DNA of 44,072 nucleotides from Eubacterium sp. (GCA_014465955.1 JACTVT010000017.1:1-44072); one strand, 5' to 3'; shown: positions 1 to 9,538, counted from the first letter of the stretch. The notes: generated from the letters alone by a model not told the origin. Translations and numbers: made by a program.

Positions 1-127
1 TGAGGGTTATTCCCCTGTTAGGGGAAATGTCTGCGTAGCAGACAAAAGGGTCTGCAGAATTGCAAATTCCCCGCCCTACATTTTTTTGCGGGAGGGCACA
101 AAGACCCTCCCCTACATTGCGGTGAGG
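1..127. repeat. Intergenic cluster of stem-loops (dispersed repeat family)
   Basis: No gene is seen here. The stretch is a chain of short inverted repeats: TTCCCCT/AGGGGAA at 10-26, TGTCTGC/GCAGACA at 29-45, GGGAGGG/CCCTCCC at about 90-113, and GCGGTG/CACCGC just downstream. The GGAGGG..CCCTCCC unit closely matches the core of the hairpin at 21415-21452, which suggests a dispersed intergenic repeat family. It lies at the 3' end of the pyr operon, but neither strand shows the U-run of an intrinsic terminator. Confidence 0.6.
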
Positions 128-153
128 TGAGGACACCGCCCCATACGATTTAT

Positions 154-852
154 TTAATCTACGAATTCTGCAACGCAGCGTCGGTAAGCGGCAACAGGGT
201 CTTCAGCCTGTGTAATCGGTCTGCCGACAACTATGTAATCGGAGCCGATTTCCTTTGCCTTTTCAGGTGTTGTAACACGAACCTGATCGCCCACTTCACC
301 GTCTGCAAATCTTACGCCGGGAGTAACTGTGTAAAATTCTTTGCCACAGGCATCTTTAACCATTCCTGCCTCAAGCGGTGAACAAACCACGCCATCAAGA
401 CCTGCCGTCTTTGCGTTTTCGGCATATTTAACGATTGTATCATTAATTGATGCGTTGATAAACAGTTCATTCTGCATTCTTTCTTCACTTGTTGAAGTAA
501 GTTGTGTAACGGCAATCAAAATCGGTCTTGTGCCGTCAGGCTTGGTTAATCCCTCAATTGCGGCTTTCATCATATCTATAGTGCCTGCTGCGTGAAGATT
601 AGTCATATCAACATCAAGATTTGAAAGAACCGCCATTGATTTTTTAACAGTATTCGGAATATCGTGAAGTTTCAAATCAAGAAAAATCTTATGACCTCTT
701 TTCTTGATTTCACGAACGATTGAAGGGCCTTCGGCATAAAAAAGTTCCATACCGATTTTTACGAAAGGCTTTTCATCAGTAAACTTATCAAGGAACTTAA
801 ATGTTTCCTCTGCACTGCTGAAATCGCAGGCAATAATAACATCTTTACCCAT
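154..852 (-). CDS. pyrF: Orotidine 5'-phosphate decarboxylase
   Basis: Cytosolic enzyme that decarboxylates OMP to UMP, the last step of de novo UMP synthesis. The 232-aa product has the normal length for the short bacterial family. It carries the signature DLKLHDIPNT around residues 58-67, with the Asp/Lys/Asp catalytic set, and the C-terminal phosphate-binding stretch VTPGVRF followed by IVVGRPI. It is the last gene of the pyr operon. Its ATG shares one base with the pyrD stop (TAATG), which implies translational coupling. Regulation would come from the operon promoter upstream of pyrC. Identification is secure. Confidence 0.97.
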   Translation of the reverse strand: MGKDVIIACDFSSAEETFKFLDKFTDEKPFVKIGMELFYAEGPSIVREIKKRGHKIFLDLKLHDIPNTVKKSMAVLSNLDVDMTNLHAAGTIDMMKAAIEGLTKPDGTRPILIAVTQLTSTSEERMQNELFINASINDTIVKYAENAKTAGLDGVVCSPLEAGMVKDACGKEFYTVTPGVRFADGEVGDQVRVTTPEKAKEIGSDYIVVGRPITQAEDPVAAYRRCVAEFVD

Positions 853-1763
853 TATTCTACCACTCCTATTATATCACTTAATTTTGTTATACCGAGTTTT
901 TCACACTCTGCAGGAAGTGCCTCAATAATTTCTTTGCAGACATAAGGATTTACAAGATTGGCAGCACCTACCTGCACGGCAGTTGCGCCTGCCATCATCA
1001 TTTCTATAACATCTTTTGCAGTTGAAACGCCGCCGCAACCCATAACAGGAATATTGCAGGCTTGGGCAACCTGATAAACCATTCTGACTGCAACAGGAAA
1101 AACGGCATTGCCGCTGAAACCGCCCATCGTATTGGCCAAAACCGGTTTTCTTTTATTAAGGTCAATTCTCATACCGAGCATTGTATTGATAAGGCAAATA
1201 CCGTCTGCACCTGCATCTTCACACGCTTTTGCAATTGAAACGATATCTGTAACATTCGGTGTAAGTTTTATAACAACAGGCTTTGTTGTAACGGCTTTAA
1301 CTGCTCTTGTAACTTCTGCCGCACAAGCAGGATCTGTGCCGAAACTCATTCCGCCGCCGTGCACATTCGGGCAGGATACATTTACCTCCAAAATACCTAC
1401 CTGCTCTTCTTTATCAAGCAGACTGCACGTATATACGTAATCATCAACGGAAAAGCCGCTGGCATTTGCAATAACCTTTTTACTGAAATACGCTTTCATT
1501 TCAGGCAGTTCGTGTTCAATAACGTGATGAACACCGTTATTCTGAAGTCCGACCGAATTAATCATACCCTCTTTACATTCTGCAATACGGGGTGTAGGGT
1601 TACCGAAGCGTGCATCTTTCGTTGTGCCCTTGAATGAAAAGGAACCAAGAATATTGATATCGTAAAAATCCTTGTATTCTTTACCGTAGCCGAACGTTCC
1701 GCTGGCAGGAACAACAGGATTATCCATCTGCATACCACAGAAATTCACAGATAAATCTACCAT
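852..1763 (-). CDS. pyrD: Dihydroorotate dehydrogenase B, catalytic subunit
   Basis: FMN enzyme oxidising dihydroorotate to orotate. At 303 aa it has the size of the class 1B catalytic subunit, which works as a heterotetramer with PyrK and uses NAD. Visible family features are the N-terminal NPVVPASGTFGYG segment, NVSCPNVHGGG around residues 129-139 with the class 1 active-site Cys, KLTPNV, and the C-terminal GCGGV and VQVGAA phosphate/FMN segments. The start has a strong GGGAGG site. It overlaps pyrK by 7 nt and pyrF by 1 nt, so the subunits are made in step. The adjacent pyrK supports class 1B over the fumarate-dependent 1A type. Confidence 0.96.
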   Translation of the reverse strand: MVDLSVNFCGMQMDNPVVPASGTFGYGKEYKDFYDINILGSFSFKGTTKDARFGNPTPRIAECKEGMINSVGLQNNGVHHVIEHELPEMKAYFSKKVIANASGFSVDDYVYTCSLLDKEEQVGILEVNVSCPNVHGGGMSFGTDPACAAEVTRAVKAVTTKPVVIKLTPNVTDIVSIAKACEDAGADGICLINTMLGMRIDLNKRKPVLANTMGGFSGNAVFPVAVRMVYQVAQACNIPVMGCGGVSTAKDVIEMMMAGATAVQVGAANLVNPYVCKEIIEALPAECEKLGITKLSDIIGVVE

Positions 1764-2485
1764 ATTATTTCCTCCCTTTCAAGAACGGGTCCGTCTTTGC
1801 AGATACGTTTATTACCATACTTTGTTTTGCATGAACAGCCCATACAAGCGCCGAAACCGCATCCCATACGTTCTTCAAAACTATACTGACCCGATGTTTT
1901 TGCAACTGATTCAATGGCTTTGAACATCGGCATCGGACCGCAGGTATAAAAATAGTCATAATCATCAGGCATGGCATCTGTTACAAAGCCTTTTACGCCG
2001 TAACTGCCGTCAGCCGTGGCAACAATAACATCTGCGCCGAGCGCTTTGAATTTGTCTTCATAAAAAACTTCCGATTCAGTATTGAAACCAAGAATTACAA
2101 CAGGTTTCTGACCGTCTGCAATCAGTTTTTTTGTAAGATTATACATTGGCGGAACGCCGACACCGCCGCCGATAACGAGCGGTGCCTTTGATTTTGAAAT
2201 ATCAAATCCGTTTCCAAGACCCGTTAAGCAGTCAAGGGTTTCACCTGACTGCATTTTACTGAGCAGTTCCGTGCCCTCTCCGACTGTTTTATAAATAATT
2301 GTTATTGTTTCATCATCATAATCGCAAACGGAAATCGGACGTCTTAAAAACTTACCCGAAACCTGAATGTTAATAAACTGCCCGGGTGCAGTGATATACT
2401 GAGTATCACCTGAGAGCACCATTTCAAAAACATTTGCCGTAAGCGGCTTATTGGAAACAATTTTATAAATATTCTGTTTATACAT
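1757..2485 (-). CDS. pyrK: Dihydroorotate dehydrogenase B, electron-transfer subunit
   Basis: Iron-sulfur flavoprotein that passes electrons from PyrD to NAD+. The 242-aa sequence has the ferredoxin-reductase FAD segment RRPISVCDYD (about residues 48-57), the NAD-binding GGGVGVPPMYNL, and a C-terminal [2Fe-2S] cysteine cluster (CGFGACMGCSC, then C about 11 residues later). It lies 3 nt from carB with a GGAG ribosome site across the gap, and overlaps pyrD. Order pyrK-pyrD-pyrF is the usual Firmicutes arrangement. Confidence 0.95.
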   Translation of the reverse strand: MYKQNIYKIVSNKPLTANVFEMVLSGDTQYITAPGQFINIQVSGKFLRRPISVCDYDDETITIIYKTVGEGTELLSKMQSGETLDCLTGLGNGFDISKSKAPLVIGGGVGVPPMYNLTKKLIADGQKPVVILGFNTESEVFYEDKFKALGADVIVATADGSYGVKGFVTDAMPDDYDYFYTCGPMPMFKAIESVAKTSGQYSFEERMGCGFGACMGCSCKTKYGNKRICKDGPVLEREEIIW

Positions 2486-2488
2486 AAT

Positions 2489-5400
2489 CTACTCCGCATC
2501 TATTGTTGATACACCGAGTGTAATTTCTTCAAGAACATCAAGAAGAACCTTAACCGTATCAAGTGAGGTAAACATTGTAACATTATTTTCAACTGCAGCA
2601 CGGCGGATTTCAGAACCGTCTGAATGACTGTCGCCGTGACTGATGTCAATCGTATTTATGACATAAGCGATATGACCCTGACGAAGTGCCATCAGAATTT
2701 CATCACTGTCATCCACAGTTAGTTTTGCACGGACTCTTGTTCTTATACCGTGCTGTTTAAGGAATTTGGCAGTGCCCTCTGTTGCTTCAATATTGAAGCC
2801 CAAATCATAAAAACGTTTAATTAAAGGCAATGCCGTTGGCTTGTCATTATCAGCAATCGTAACAAGCACAGTGCCGTAATTGGAAACATTGAGACCGCTT
2901 GCCTGAATAGCCTTGTAAAGTGCTCTTGTAAATGATTTATCATAACCGATAGCCTCACCCGTTGATTTCATTTCAGGTGAAAGATACGTATCCATTCCCT
3001 TTAATTTTGAGAATGAAAATGCAGGTGCTTTAACGTACCATCTGTTCTTTTCTTTCGGATAAACCTCTGTTATTCCCTGCTCTGTCAGAGAATGGCCGAG
3101 AATTACCTGTGTTGCAATATGAGCCATAGGCACGCTTGTTGCTTTTGACAAAAACGGTACTGTTCTTGAAGAACGAGGATTAACCTCAATAACAAAAACA
3201 TCATCGTTTGTATCAGCAATAAACTGAATATTGTAAAGACCTATTATACCGATTGCTTTGCCGAGTTTAACTGTATAATCAATGATTTTCTTTTTAACAT
3301 CGTCGCTAACGCTGAAGGTAGGGTAAACCGAAATAGAGTCACCGCTGTGAACACCCGTTCTTTCAACGTGCTCCATTATACCAGGAATAAAGACATTTTC
3401 GCCGTCACATATTGCGTCAACTTCGAGTTCTTTACCCATAATATATTTATCTACAAGAACAGGCTGTTCGGTATTGACCTCAACTGCTGTCTGAAGATAA
3501 TGACGAAGGCTTTCTTCATCAGCAACAATCTGCATTGCACGGCCGCCGAGAACGAAACTCGGGCGGACAAGAACAGGATATCCGATACTTTCGGCAACAC
3601 GCACGCCCTCTTCAATATCGGTCACGGCAAGACCTTTTGGCTGAGGTATGCCGAGTTCATTCATAACCTTTTCAAATGAATCTCTGTTTTCAGCCTTATC
3701 AATTGCCTTAACATCCGTACCGATAATCGGCACACCGAGTGCATCAAGCGGCGGGGCAAGATTTATTGCAGTCTGACCGCCGAGCGATACAACAATACCG
3801 AGCGGATTTTCAAGTTCTATAATATTCATTACATCTTCAACTGTAAGCGGTTCAAAATACAGTTTGTCCGAAGTTGTATAGTCTGTTGAAACTGTTTCGG
3901 GGTTATTATTGATAATAATAGCCTCATAACCTGCATCACGAATTGACCAGATTGCGTGAACGGTTGAATAGTCAAATTCAACACCCTGACCGATTCTGAT
4001 AGGACCCGAACCGAGAACAATAATTTTCTTTTTATCTGATACTATGCTTTCGTTTTCTTCTTCATAGGTTGAATAGAAATAAGGCACATAGGAATCAAAC
4101 TCGGATGCACAGGTATCAATCATTTTATAGACAGGGAATATTTTATTTTCTTTTCGAAGATTAAAAATATCTGCCTCTGTTTTGCCCCAGCACATACCGA
4201 TAAATTTATCTGAAACGCCCATTTTTTTAGCGTCCTTAAGTGTTTCAGCATCATCAATATTTGCTTTAAGTGTTTTTTCAAATTCAACTATATTCTTAAT
4301 TTTTTCAATGAAGAACATATCTATCTTTGTAGCATTATAGATATGAATTAAATCTACATTCAGCCTGATTAACTGAGCAATGGCATATATTCTGTCATCG
4401 GTGCCTATTCTGATATAATCCAGCAGTTCGTCGGAAGTATAATCATCAAACTTTCTCATATAAAGGTGGCAAACGCCTGTTTCAAGCGAACGGACTGCCT
4501 TTAAAAGACTTTCTTCAATTGTTCTGCCGATTGCCATAACTTCGCCCGTTGCTTTCATCTGCGTATTAAGGCTGTTATTTGCATCTGCGAATTTATCAAA
4601 CGGAAAACGTGCAATTTTGGAAACTACATAGTCAAGAGTAGGCTCAAAAGAAGCAGGTGTGTTTGCAATCTGGATTTCATCAAGGTGCATACCGACTGCA
4701 ATTTTAGCGGAAACTCTTGCAATAGGATAGCCTGACGCTTTTGACGCAAGCGCAGATGAACGTGATACACGTGGATTTACCTCAATGAGATAATACTGGA
4801 ATGAGTGCGGATCAAGTGCAAACTGAACATTACAGCCACCCTCTATTTCAAGTTCACGGATAATGCGCAGTGCAGAATCACGAAGCATATGATATTCTTT
4901 GTTGGTAAGAGTCTGCGACGGGCAGACAACGATTGAGTCGCCTGTGTGAATACCTACAGGGTCGATATTTTCCATATTACAGATTGTGATTGCCGTATCA
5001 TTGGCATCACGCATTACTTCGTATTCGATTTCCTTGTAACCCTTTATACTCTTTTCAACAAGAACCTGATGAACAGGTGAAAGTGCAAGTGCATTTTTGA
5101 GCATTAAACGGCATTCTTCTTCATTATCGGCAAAGCCGCCGCCTGTTCCGCCGAGTGTGAAAGCAGGCCTTAAAACAACGGGATAACCGATTTCCTTTGC
5201 GATACGCAGACCGTCTTCAAGGTCATTGCAGATATCTGACGGAAGAACAGGCTCGCCGAGTTTTTCGCAAAGATCTTTAAACAGTTCCCTGTCCTCTGCT
5301 CTTTCAATTGCTTCAAATCGTGTGCCGAGAATTTCAACGTCACATTCTTCAAGAACACCTTTTTTAGCAAGTTGAACTGCAAGGTTAAGGCCTGTCTGTC

Positions 5401-5674
5401 CGCCGAGTGACGGAAGAATAGCGTCAGGTCTTTCGTGACGAATAATTCTTGCAACGTATTCAAGATTCAAAGGCTCCATATAAACCTTATCGGCAATATC
5501 GGTATCAGTCATAATTGTTGCAGGGTTTGAGTTAATCAAAACAACCTCATAGCCCTCTTCACGAAGAGAAAGACACGCCTGTGTACCCGAATAGTCAAAT
5601 TCGGCAGCCTGTCCGATTACAATAGGACCTGAACCGATAACAAGTATTTTATGTATATCTGTGCGCTTAGGCAT
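2489..5674 (-). CDS. carB: Carbamoyl-phosphate synthase large subunit
   Basis: Makes carbamoyl phosphate from ammonia, bicarbonate and two ATP, taking ammonia from CarA. At 1061 aa it is full length. Two homologous ATP-grasp halves are evident: each starts with a VLGSGPIRIGQ-type motif (residues about 11 and 554) and contains an EVNPR motif. The C-terminal MGS-like regulatory domain occupies about the last 130 residues (GFNIEATEGTAKFL). Only 1 nt separates it from carA. In one-copy Firmicutes this enzyme serves both pyrimidine and arginine synthesis; its place between pyrC and pyrK ties it to pyrimidines here. Confidence 0.98.
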   Translation of the reverse strand: MPKRTDIHKILVIGSGPIVIGQAAEFDYSGTQACLSLREEGYEVVLINSNPATIMTDTDIADKVYMEPLNLEYVARIIRHERPDAILPSLGGQTGLNLAVQLAKKGVLEECDVEILGTRFEAIERAEDRELFKDLCEKLGEPVLPSDICNDLEDGLRIAKEIGYPVVLRPAFTLGGTGGGFADNEEECRLMLKNALALSPVHQVLVEKSIKGYKEIEYEVMRDANDTAITICNMENIDPVGIHTGDSIVVCPSQTLTNKEYHMLRDSALRIIRELEIEGGCNVQFALDPHSFQYYLIEVNPRVSRSSALASKASGYPIARVSAKIAVGMHLDEIQIANTPASFEPTLDYVVSKIARFPFDKFADANNSLNTQMKATGEVMAIGRTIEESLLKAVRSLETGVCHLYMRKFDDYTSDELLDYIRIGTDDRIYAIAQLIRLNVDLIHIYNATKIDMFFIEKIKNIVEFEKTLKANIDDAETLKDAKKMGVSDKFIGMCWGKTEADIFNLRKENKIFPVYKMIDTCASEFDSYVPYFYSTYEEENESIVSDKKKIIVLGSGPIRIGQGVEFDYSTVHAIWSIRDAGYEAIIINNNPETVSTDYTTSDKLYFEPLTVEDVMNIIELENPLGIVVSLGGQTAINLAPPLDALGVPIIGTDVKAIDKAENRDSFEKVMNELGIPQPKGLAVTDIEEGVRVAESIGYPVLVRPSFVLGGRAMQIVADEESLRHYLQTAVEVNTEQPVLVDKYIMGKELEVDAICDGENVFIPGIMEHVERTGVHSGDSISVYPTFSVSDDVKKKIIDYTVKLGKAIGIIGLYNIQFIADTNDDVFVIEVNPRSSRTVPFLSKATSVPMAHIATQVILGHSLTEQGITEVYPKEKNRWYVKAPAFSFSKLKGMDTYLSPEMKSTGEAIGYDKSFTRALYKAIQASGLNVSNYGTVLVTIADNDKPTALPLIKRFYDLGFNIEATEGTAKFLKQHGIRTRVRAKLTVDDSDEILMALRQGHIAYVINTIDISHGDSHSDGSEIRRAAVENNVTMFTSLDTVKVLLDVLEEITLGVSTIDAE

Positions 5675-5675
5675 T

Positions 5676-6764
5676 TTATTCCTCTCCCTTCTGCATTAAT
5701 GAAATAAACTTATCAAAAAGATATGCACTGTCCTGCGGACCCGGCGCGCTTTCAGGGTGATACTGAACAGAAAAGATTTTCTTTTCCATACACTCCACAC
5801 CCTCTGCCGTATTATCAAGCAGGTTTTTGTGTGTTAATTCAAGCGGTGTGTCTTTTAAAGAATCAACATCAACTGCATAAGAATGATTTTGAGATGTAAT
5901 TTCAATTTTGCCTGTTTTCATATTCATAACAGGGTGGTTACCGCCTCTGTGACCGAACTTCATTTTGAAAGTTTTTGCACCGAGCGCAAGTGAAATCATC
6001 TGATGACCGAGACAGATACCGAAAATCGGCAGTTTGCCGTTCAGTTCTTTAACAACCTCAATTACAGGCTGAACATCTTCGGGGTTGCCGGGACCGTTTG
6101 AAAGAAACAGTCCGTCAGGATTCATTTTCATAATTTCATCTGCCGTTGTATTATAAGGCACAACCGTAACATTGCAGCCTTTTTCATTCAGTTTGCGAAC
6201 AATATTCAGTTTAATGCCGCAGTCTATTGCAACAACATCATATTTATGGTTAGGTGTTCTTGAATACCAGCGCTTTTTACAACTGACACGGCTTACCATA
6301 TCATTCGGAATTACATATTCGCGAACTTTTTTAACAGCCTCTTCAAGCGGTACATCGGCATTGCAAATCATAACTTTCTGGCTGCCCTCGTCACGAATAA
6401 TTCTTGTTATTTTTCTTGTATCCACGCCGCTGATTGCAGGAATATCATATTCAACAAGAACCTCGCTGAGTGTTTTGGTATAACGGAAGTTTGACGGCAA
6501 ATCGTTATACTCCCTTACAATAAGACCGCCCATTGTGGGCACTCTTGTTTCATAATCTTCATCAGTCATTCCGTAATTTCCGATAAGCGGATAGGTCATA
6601 CAAACCATCTGGTCTGTATACGACGGGTCTGAAATAATTTCCTGATAGCCTGCCATAGATGTGTTGAACACAATTTCATTTATGGCTTCTTTATCAGCAC
6701 CAAAGCCCCAGCCGTAAAATTCCATTCCGTTTTCAAGAACGATTTTTCTGTTAAATGGCTTCAT
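5676..6764 (-). CDS. carA: Carbamoyl-phosphate synthase small subunit (glutaminase)
   Basis: Class I glutamine amidotransferase that hydrolyses glutamine and feeds ammonia to CarB. The N-terminal small-subunit domain (FNTSMAGYQEIISDPSY) is followed by the glutaminase domain with nucleophile Cys251 in GICLGHQ and the HPES His/Glu near residue 340. I chose the ATG at 6764 (362 aa) because AGGAG lies 9 nt upstream; a TTG two codons earlier would sit almost on that ribosome site. The start overlaps the pyrC 3' end by 14 nt, so the two are probably coupled. Confidence 0.96.
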   Translation of the reverse strand: MKPFNRKIVLENGMEFYGWGFGADKEAINEIVFNTSMAGYQEIISDPSYTDQMVCMTYPLIGNYGMTDEDYETRVPTMGGLIVREYNDLPSNFRYTKTLSEVLVEYDIPAISGVDTRKITRIIRDEGSQKVMICNADVPLEEAVKKVREYVIPNDMVSRVSCKKRWYSRTPNHKYDVVAIDCGIKLNIVRKLNEKGCNVTVVPYNTTADEIMKMNPDGLFLSNGPGNPEDVQPVIEVVKELNGKLPIFGICLGHQMISLALGAKTFKMKFGHRGGNHPVMNMKTGKIEITSQNHSYAVDVDSLKDTPLELTHKNLLDNTAEGVECMEKKIFSVQYHPESAPGPQDSAYLFDKFISLMQKGEE

Positions 6765-8025
6765 AAACAATCTCTCCTCTCAATATAGTTAAAAGGTTTT
6801 CGCCTTTCAGTTTCCATCCTTCAAATGGTGTTGCTTTTCCCATAGACACAAAATCATCGGGATTTACAATCCATTCTTTATCAGGGTTAAATGCACACAA
6901 ATCTGCCGTTTCGCCGACCTCGATTTTTCCTCCGTCAATGCCAAAAATCTCTCTCGGGCGGACACTCATCATATCCACAAGTTTTTCAAGAGATATAACG
7001 CCCGTCTCAACAAGTTTTGTATAAAGAACAGAGAAAGCAGTTTCGAGACCGACTACGCCCATTGCGCTTTTGGCAAGTCCCCTCGCCTTTTCATCTGCAC
7101 TGTGCGGAGCATGGTCGGTAGCAATAACGTCAATCGTATCGTCCTTAACGCCCTCAATCAGCGCATGCATATCTTCTTTTGAACGCAGAGGAGGATTCAT
7201 TTTAAATCTGCCGTCCTCCTGCAAATCCATATCACACATAGTCAGATAATGAGGACCTGTTTCACACGTTACATTAACGCCCCTTGCTTTTGCTTTGCGA
7301 ATAATATCCACACTCTCTTTTGTTGAAATATGGCATACGTGATACTGACAACCTGTCTCTTCTGCCAGTCTGCAGTCACGCTCAATCTGAGCCCACTCGC
7401 TCTCACTGCAAATACCTTTGTGATTATGGGCTTTACAGTACTCGCCATCGTGAATATAACCGCCGTGAAGCAAATCGTTTACCTCACAATGTGCCGAAAT
7501 AACTGCACCGAGAGAGGCGCAGTTCTGCATAGCCTCTTTCATAAGTTCTTCAGACTGCACGCCGCAGCCGTCGTCGGAAAAACCGATTACGCTGTCTTTA
7601 AGTGAAGCAAAATCGACGCATTCGCCGCAACCTTTTCTGCCTTTCGTAATTGTACCGAAAGGAAAAACGTCAATAACGGCATCTTTTTCAATAATATCAG
7701 TCTGAACCTTCAGGTTCTCGGCATTATCGGGTGCAGGGTCAAGATTCGGCATCGGGCAAACGGCAGTATAACCTGCCTTTGCACCTGCCATTGTGCCTGT
7801 TTTTATGGTTTCTTTATAAGAAAAACCGGGCTGTCGCAAATGCACATGCACATCTACAAAACCCGGAAATAAAAAATATTTATCCATAAAATCAAAAACA
7901 CGATCTGCCCCATCACAAGAAATGGAGATACCAAGGGAATGTATTTTAGAGTTCTTTATAAGAACATCAGACTTTTCAAATTTCCCACCCTTATACACTC
8001 GGGCATTCTTAATAAGCAAAGTCAT
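6751..8025 (-). CDS. pyrC: Dihydroorotase
   Basis: Cyclises carbamoyl aspartate to dihydroorotate. This is the long (about 425-aa) class I zinc amidohydrolase: DVHVHLRQPG metal motif near residues 56-65, HCEV, HVCHIST, and IATDHAPHS near residue 300 with the catalytic Asp. I chose the ATG at 8025 (424 aa); the TTG four codons upstream falls right after the AAAGG ribosome site. It is the first gene of the operon and sits about 23 nt from the predicted transcription start. pyrB and pyrE are absent from the window. Confidence 0.96.
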   Translation of the reverse strand: MTLLIKNARVYKGGKFEKSDVLIKNSKIHSLGISISCDGADRVFDFMDKYFLFPGFVDVHVHLRQPGFSYKETIKTGTMAGAKAGYTAVCPMPNLDPAPDNAENLKVQTDIIEKDAVIDVFPFGTITKGRKGCGECVDFASLKDSVIGFSDDGCGVQSEELMKEAMQNCASLGAVISAHCEVNDLLHGGYIHDGEYCKAHNHKGICSESEWAQIERDCRLAEETGCQYHVCHISTKESVDIIRKAKARGVNVTCETGPHYLTMCDMDLQEDGRFKMNPPLRSKEDMHALIEGVKDDTIDVIATDHAPHSADEKARGLAKSAMGVVGLETAFSVLYTKLVETGVISLEKLVDMMSVRPREIFGIDGGKIEVGETADLCAFNPDKEWIVNPDDFVSMGKATPFEGWKLKGENLLTILRGEIVYEAI

Positions 8026-8055
8026 AAGAAATACCAACCTTTCGTTATCTCACCT

Positions 8056-8084
8056 ATTATATATGAAACAATCTTTTAAGTCAA
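8056..8084 (-). promoter_or_regulatory. Sigma-A promoter of the pyr operon
   Basis: On the minus strand, TTGACT (8079-8084) and TATAAT (8056-8061) are separated by exactly 17 nt. Transcription should start near 8048, leaving a leader of only about 23 nt before pyrC. That is too short for a PyrR binding loop with terminator/antiterminator, so control of this operon must act at the promoter or on start-site choice. Confidence 0.8.
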
Positions 8085-8115
8085 TTACAAATTGATTACA
8101 AAGATTAGAATTTTC

Positions 8116-8144
8116 TTGATTATAAAGAAAAACTTTTATACACT
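8116..8144 (+). promoter_or_regulatory. Probable promoter of the GH4-PfkB pair
   Basis: TTGATT (8116-8121), a 17-nt spacer and TACACT (8139-8144) lie upstream of the glycosidase gene. The -10 matches 4 of 6 bases, so the promoter is weaker than the divergent pyr promoter about 50 bp away. No clear operator palindrome is seen between them. Confidence 0.5.
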
Positions 8145-8173
8145 ATAGACAAATTAATTCTGAGGTGATAAAT

Positions 8174-9538
8174 ATTAAATTGACTGTAATCGGAGGCGGC
8201 GGAGTACGTTCCATGTTTCTTGCAAAGAGCATTGCTCAAAAAGCAAGTAAATTAAAAATAGACAAACTTGTATTTATGGATAATGATGAAAAAAAACTGA
8301 ACATATACGGCAGAATGGCAAAAAAAGTTTCATTGCTCTTATGCCCTGAACTTGAATTTAAACTTACTGCTGACGCTCAGGATGCGATAACAGACGCTGA
8401 CTATGTAATAACCACAATCAGAGTCGGCGGTGATGATATGCGTGTACGTGACGAACGCATTGCACTTGACTGCGGTGTACTCGGTCAGGAAACGACAGGT
8501 GCGGCAGGACTGTCTTTTGCAATGAGAAGTATTTCGGCACTTGCGGAATACTGCGAACTGATAAAGCAATATGCAAAGCCCGGCTGTAAAGTGTTTAATT
8601 TCACAAATCCAGCCGGTGTTGTAAGTCAGACACTGCGTGATATGGGATATGATTTTACATACGGTATATGCGATGCACCGAGCGGTATGCTGAGAACTTT
8701 TGAAAAATTATACAATGCACCTGAGGGCTCTGCCAAAGGCAAAATTTACGGGTTAAATCACCTGTCATATTTCAAGTCAATCACAATGAACGGCAGAGAA
8801 ATTCTTAACGAACTGATTGAAAATGAGCAGGCATATACTGATACGGATATGAGATATTTTGAAAAGGATTTGCTTAAATCAAGAAATTCAATTTTGAACG
8901 AATATCTTTACTATTTCTACTACCGTGAAGAGGCTGTGGAAAATATTTTAATGGCAGGCAAAACTAGAGGCGAGCAAATTTGCGAAATCAACAAAGAAAT
9001 GACAAAAGCACTTGAAAACATTGATATTGAAAATGATTTTGACACTGCACTTAAAACCTTTGAACACTGGTACGGCATCAGAGAAGCCAATTATATGGCA
9101 AGCGAAACAGGAGTTCGCCGCACACAACCATGGTATTTTGATATTTACGAAAAAGATGCAGGCGGTTATGCAGGTGTTGCGCTGAAATATATTGAAATCA
9201 TGCAGACCGGCTCAACTGACGATATGATTTTATGTGTTCCCAACAACGGTGCCATTGACGGACTTCTGCCAAATGATGTTGTTGAAATCACCTGCACAAT
9301 AGACAAAGACGGTGCGCACCCGCATCATTTTGGAAAAGTTGACGAACAAAACTTGGAACTTATCAGAAGGGTTAAAATTTACGAACGACTTTCAAGCGAG
9401 GCAATAAGAACAAAATCAAAGCAAAAAGCAATTGAAGCGCTGACACTTCATCCGCTTGTAAACAGTTACAGCCTTGCAAAAAAAATTGCAGAACAATATT
9501 TTGAACTGAACAAAGAATATACGGGAGAGTGGAATTAA
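8174..9538 (+). CDS. Glycoside hydrolase family 4 (6-phospho-glycosidase type)
   Basis: NAD+ and metal-dependent glycosidase of family GH4, cytosolic, typically splitting phosphorylated disaccharides by an oxidation-elimination mechanism. The N-terminal dinucleotide motif VIGGGG and NFTNPAG are present. Cys166 (ICDAPSG) and His196 (GLNHLS) fit the family's metal ligands. Length 454 aa is typical. The start is odd: the only good ribosome site, TGAGGTG (8161-8167), contains the first in-frame GTG (8165), while an ATT at 8174 is 6 nt downstream and gives the usual MKLTVIGGG beginning. TTG at 8180 is the alternative. It overlaps the kinase gene by one base. Substrate is not determined; alpha- and beta-specific members cannot be told apart by eye. 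Confidence 0.88.
   Translation: MKLTVIGGGGVRSMFLAKSIAQKASKLKIDKLVFMDNDEKKLNIYGRMAKKVSLLLCPELEFKLTADAQDAITDADYVITTIRVGGDDMRVRDERIALDCGVLGQETTGAAGLSFAMRSISALAEYCELIKQYAKPGCKVFNFTNPAGVVSQTLRDMGYDFTYGICDAPSGMLRTFEKLYNAPEGSAKGKIYGLNHLSYFKSITMNGREILNELIENEQAYTDTDMRYFEKDLLKSRNSILNEYLYYFYYREEAVENILMAGKTRGEQICEINKEMTKALENIDIENDFDTALKTFEHWYGIREANYMASETGVRRTQPWYFDIYEKDAGGYAGVALKYIEIMQTGSTDDMILCVPNNGAIDGLLPNDVVEITCTIDKDGAHPHHFGKVDEQNLELIRRVKIYERLSSEAIRTKSKQKAIEALTLHPLVNSYSLAKKIAEQYFELNKEYTGEWN

Noticed and set aside
8026..8048. PyrR-type attenuator or pyrimidine riboswitch in the pyr leader
   Set aside because: The predicted leader is only about 23 nt, too short for any such structure, and no hairpin is visible.
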